From Neoechinorhynchus agilis (taxonomy: Eukaryota; Acanthocephala), in assembly GCA_051530055.1 (NCBI GenBank), contig JBMGUZ010000035.1, positions 1-28,452 on the forward strand: a DNA stretch of 28,452 nt, given 5' to 3'. Each line of letters starts with the position of its first letter. Position 1 is the first letter of the stretch. This document shows positions 26,756 through 28,452 of the stretch, in pieces. The notes beneath the pieces were generated by a model. The model made no database searches. It saw only the letters and a list, made by a program, of their open reading frames with translations, and had not been told where the DNA came from. The translations under genes were made by a program, and so were the position numbers.

Positions 26756-28452
26756 TGCGTTGTGTTCTTTTTTTCCAAGAGGGTAAAAGTGTATATAATA
26801 CATCTCAACTTTTCAATTTCTTACCTCAATTTGACTCTCCTGAATACGTTTCTTTTATCTCTGCTCCATTCAGCCCATCGTCACAAGGTCTAATTTCTGT
26901 CTTCCACACATCTCTTGATCCATCTTTAATATCTACGTTTATTTCGAATGAGCTGTCTTATTCCCTTCTTAAATTTTTCTTCGAGCGCCGGCGTTTCACT
27001 GTTGCCAGTCTGTACATACGACCCAGCTTTATACATCGCCCGGCTGTTAAAAATATTGTGAAATGCCTTCTCCATTCTAACATTGATTTCATTGCTGGCG
27101 ATTTCAATGACCCTTCGGCGAGGTGGTCCAAGGCCATAGTAAACTCGGTCAAACCTCGATATGAACTCTCGACATCTCTTACTCCGTCCTATCACAATAT
27201 AACGAAAAATATCCACTCATTCTTAGACCTTATAGAAAATGTTTGAATTTGTTAATTCAAGTGGAGCAACTGGTGTCTCTCTTTAACTTAGCTGGCCATG
27301 ACGCTTTAATATGATCTATTGGCAGTATTAGTAATTTAAGGACAGTTCTACACTTGTCCCCTCTAAACATTGCTCTGTTCAGATCAGTTGACCAATTACT
27401 TCTATCGCGGATTTATTTAGCCAATAATTTGAGTTATGCCCTTCCTCAAGTTAATTGTTTTATCAATTCAACAGCTAATCTTCTTCTCTATCAACCACAG
27501 AGGGTTTTCTCTGGACCTTACGAAAGCATATCATTTTGTTTCATTGGGTGTCAGCTATATCAAGTTAGACATTGTGGAGACGTTTTTCTGGTTAAAATAC
27601 TTTCCAGTCAATACTGGGCAGCTCGCTGTAGAGAACAAATGGCGTTCGAAGGCGCCTTTTTAAAAACCTTAAGACCCTTCTCTTCGAAGTGGTGGAATAC
27701 GATTTCGAGGAAGAAATTCATTAATTGGAAATCAAAGCTAACCTCCTGGTTAAAAACCTCCACTTTGGACCAGATACTAACTTCTATCTTTGATTTTTAT
27801 GCCTCCGCTCGCGCCAAAGGAAATATTCCGCCAATCTTATTTCGCAGATTAATTCGTAATCGCTCTGATTTGACTCAGAATGATATTGCCAAAGTTTGGT
27901 CCCTTAATCCCAAAATTTCCTCATCAAACAGCACTTCAGGAACAAAATGCTTCTCTCTGCTCCCTCGGGATTGCGTCCTCAACATAGCAAACTTGATGTT
28001 GAAGTGTTCCTCGTATGCCTGGCGGGATATAAATATCTCACGGCGCATCGCCTTGGTTAAAAATGGGACACCCAACGACCTTCGCCCGATCTCCTTGCAG
28101 AACCCATTGGTCACCCACCACCTACGAACGTGCTCTAGCGCATAAACTCAATCTCTTCGTCTTGGAGCACAAGTGCATATCCTTTGAAAGGGAAGTCTGT
28201 TCACTCAGCGTTGGCTGATATTTATTCGAACTTTGGCGACGATGCGCCCCTTTACGTGCACTTTTAGCAGTAGACCTGTCTCAGACCTTTGACAAAATCT
28301 CCCTAAGCTTCGTTGTCGAAATTTTAGAATTTTTTAGTGTTCCACATAACCAAATTGCCAGGATTCAAAATACGCTTTTCTCCAAAGCTTTCTATTACGA
28401 TGATGATGCCGGCAGAACGTTTTATTACCATCTTAACGGTGTTCCACAAGGA
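26756..28452 (+). mobile_element. LINE with APE endonuclease and RT, runs off the window
   Basis: The frame 26731-27246 carries the second half of an APE endonuclease: GLISVFHTSLDPSLI, VASLYIRPSFI and NIDFIAGDFNDPSARW (GDFN intact). 27640-28135 encodes the region before the RT, including ALVKNGTPNDLRPISLQNPL (fingers). From about 28255 AVDLSQTFDKISLSF (motif A), AFYYDDDAGRTFYYHL and NGVPQG (start of motif B) run to the window end. Several frameshifts and stops break it. It is like the LINE split by PLE1. Confidence 0.75.

Noticed and set aside
27875-28114. Minus-strand 79-codon frame
   Set aside because: It is the shadow of the plus-strand LINE pre-RT region, which has recognisable LINE motifs.
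1-28452. CRISPR arrays, bacterial operons or phage genes
   Set aside because: No spaced direct repeats or bacterial gene structure. Introns and eukaryotic retroelements show a nuclear animal genome.

Overview
The window looks like part of an invertebrate (metazoan) nuclear genome. It is AT-rich outside its transposons, gene-poor and full of old retroelements. The host genes visible are a divergent calmodulin-like gene with one 40-nt intron, a mitochondrial-type 2-Cys peroxiredoxin, a hydroxylysine-kinase-like gene and two adjacent unrecognised ORFs. Tiny introns, Penelope-like elements (PLEs) and non-LTR elements with a restriction-like endonuclease (RLE) point to an invertebrate with compact genes. 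The phylum cannot be fixed from this sequence alone.

Layout. 1-1.8 kb: two fragments of RLE-type non-LTR elements (242-495 and 787-956, minus strand), a small minus-strand ORF (965-1276) and a possible tRNA-like promoter head. 1.8-4.19 kb: a plus-strand LINE with a Pro/Ser/Thr-rich leader, an APE-type endonuclease and half a reverse transcriptase (RT). 4.19-7.13 kb: a nearly full-length minus-strand RLE element (copy A). 7.26-13.15 kb: a three-level nest, in which a plus-strand LINE RT fragment is split by a PLE with 139-bp inverted terminal repeats, and the PLE is split by another RLE element (copy B). Copy B is rearranged: 2.6 kb of its 5' part is inverted ahead of an intact sense 3' end, the layout expected of twin priming. 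14.5-17.1 kb: the calmodulin-like gene, two hairpin mini-elements separated and flanked by three copies of a 13-bp direct repeat, and the peroxiredoxin gene, whose frame is broken at one homopolymer. 17.76-20.2 kb: a LINE 3' fragment, a third hairpin mini-element and an RLE RT fragment (copy E). 20.2-22.0 kb: no gene I can assign. 22.0-23.0 kb: two unrecognised ORFs 19 nt apart. 23.56-25.3 kb: a truncated RLE 3' end (copy C) fused to a 293-bp duplicate of an exon-like block of the hydroxylysine-kinase-like gene, whose longer copy follows. 26.0-26.75 kb: the 3' part of a second PLE on the minus strand. 26.76 kb to the end: another plus-strand LINE that runs out of the window.

The most interesting signal is a recurring RNA-like motif, CUGANGA, one purine, a 5-7 bp hairpin, then GAAA. 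It is a hammerhead-ribozyme-like core. It occurs in both PLE1 inverted repeats, just after the coding end of PLE2, and inside hairpin mini-elements with no coding sequence. The mini-elements therefore look like PLE terminal-repeat derivatives that may move on their own.
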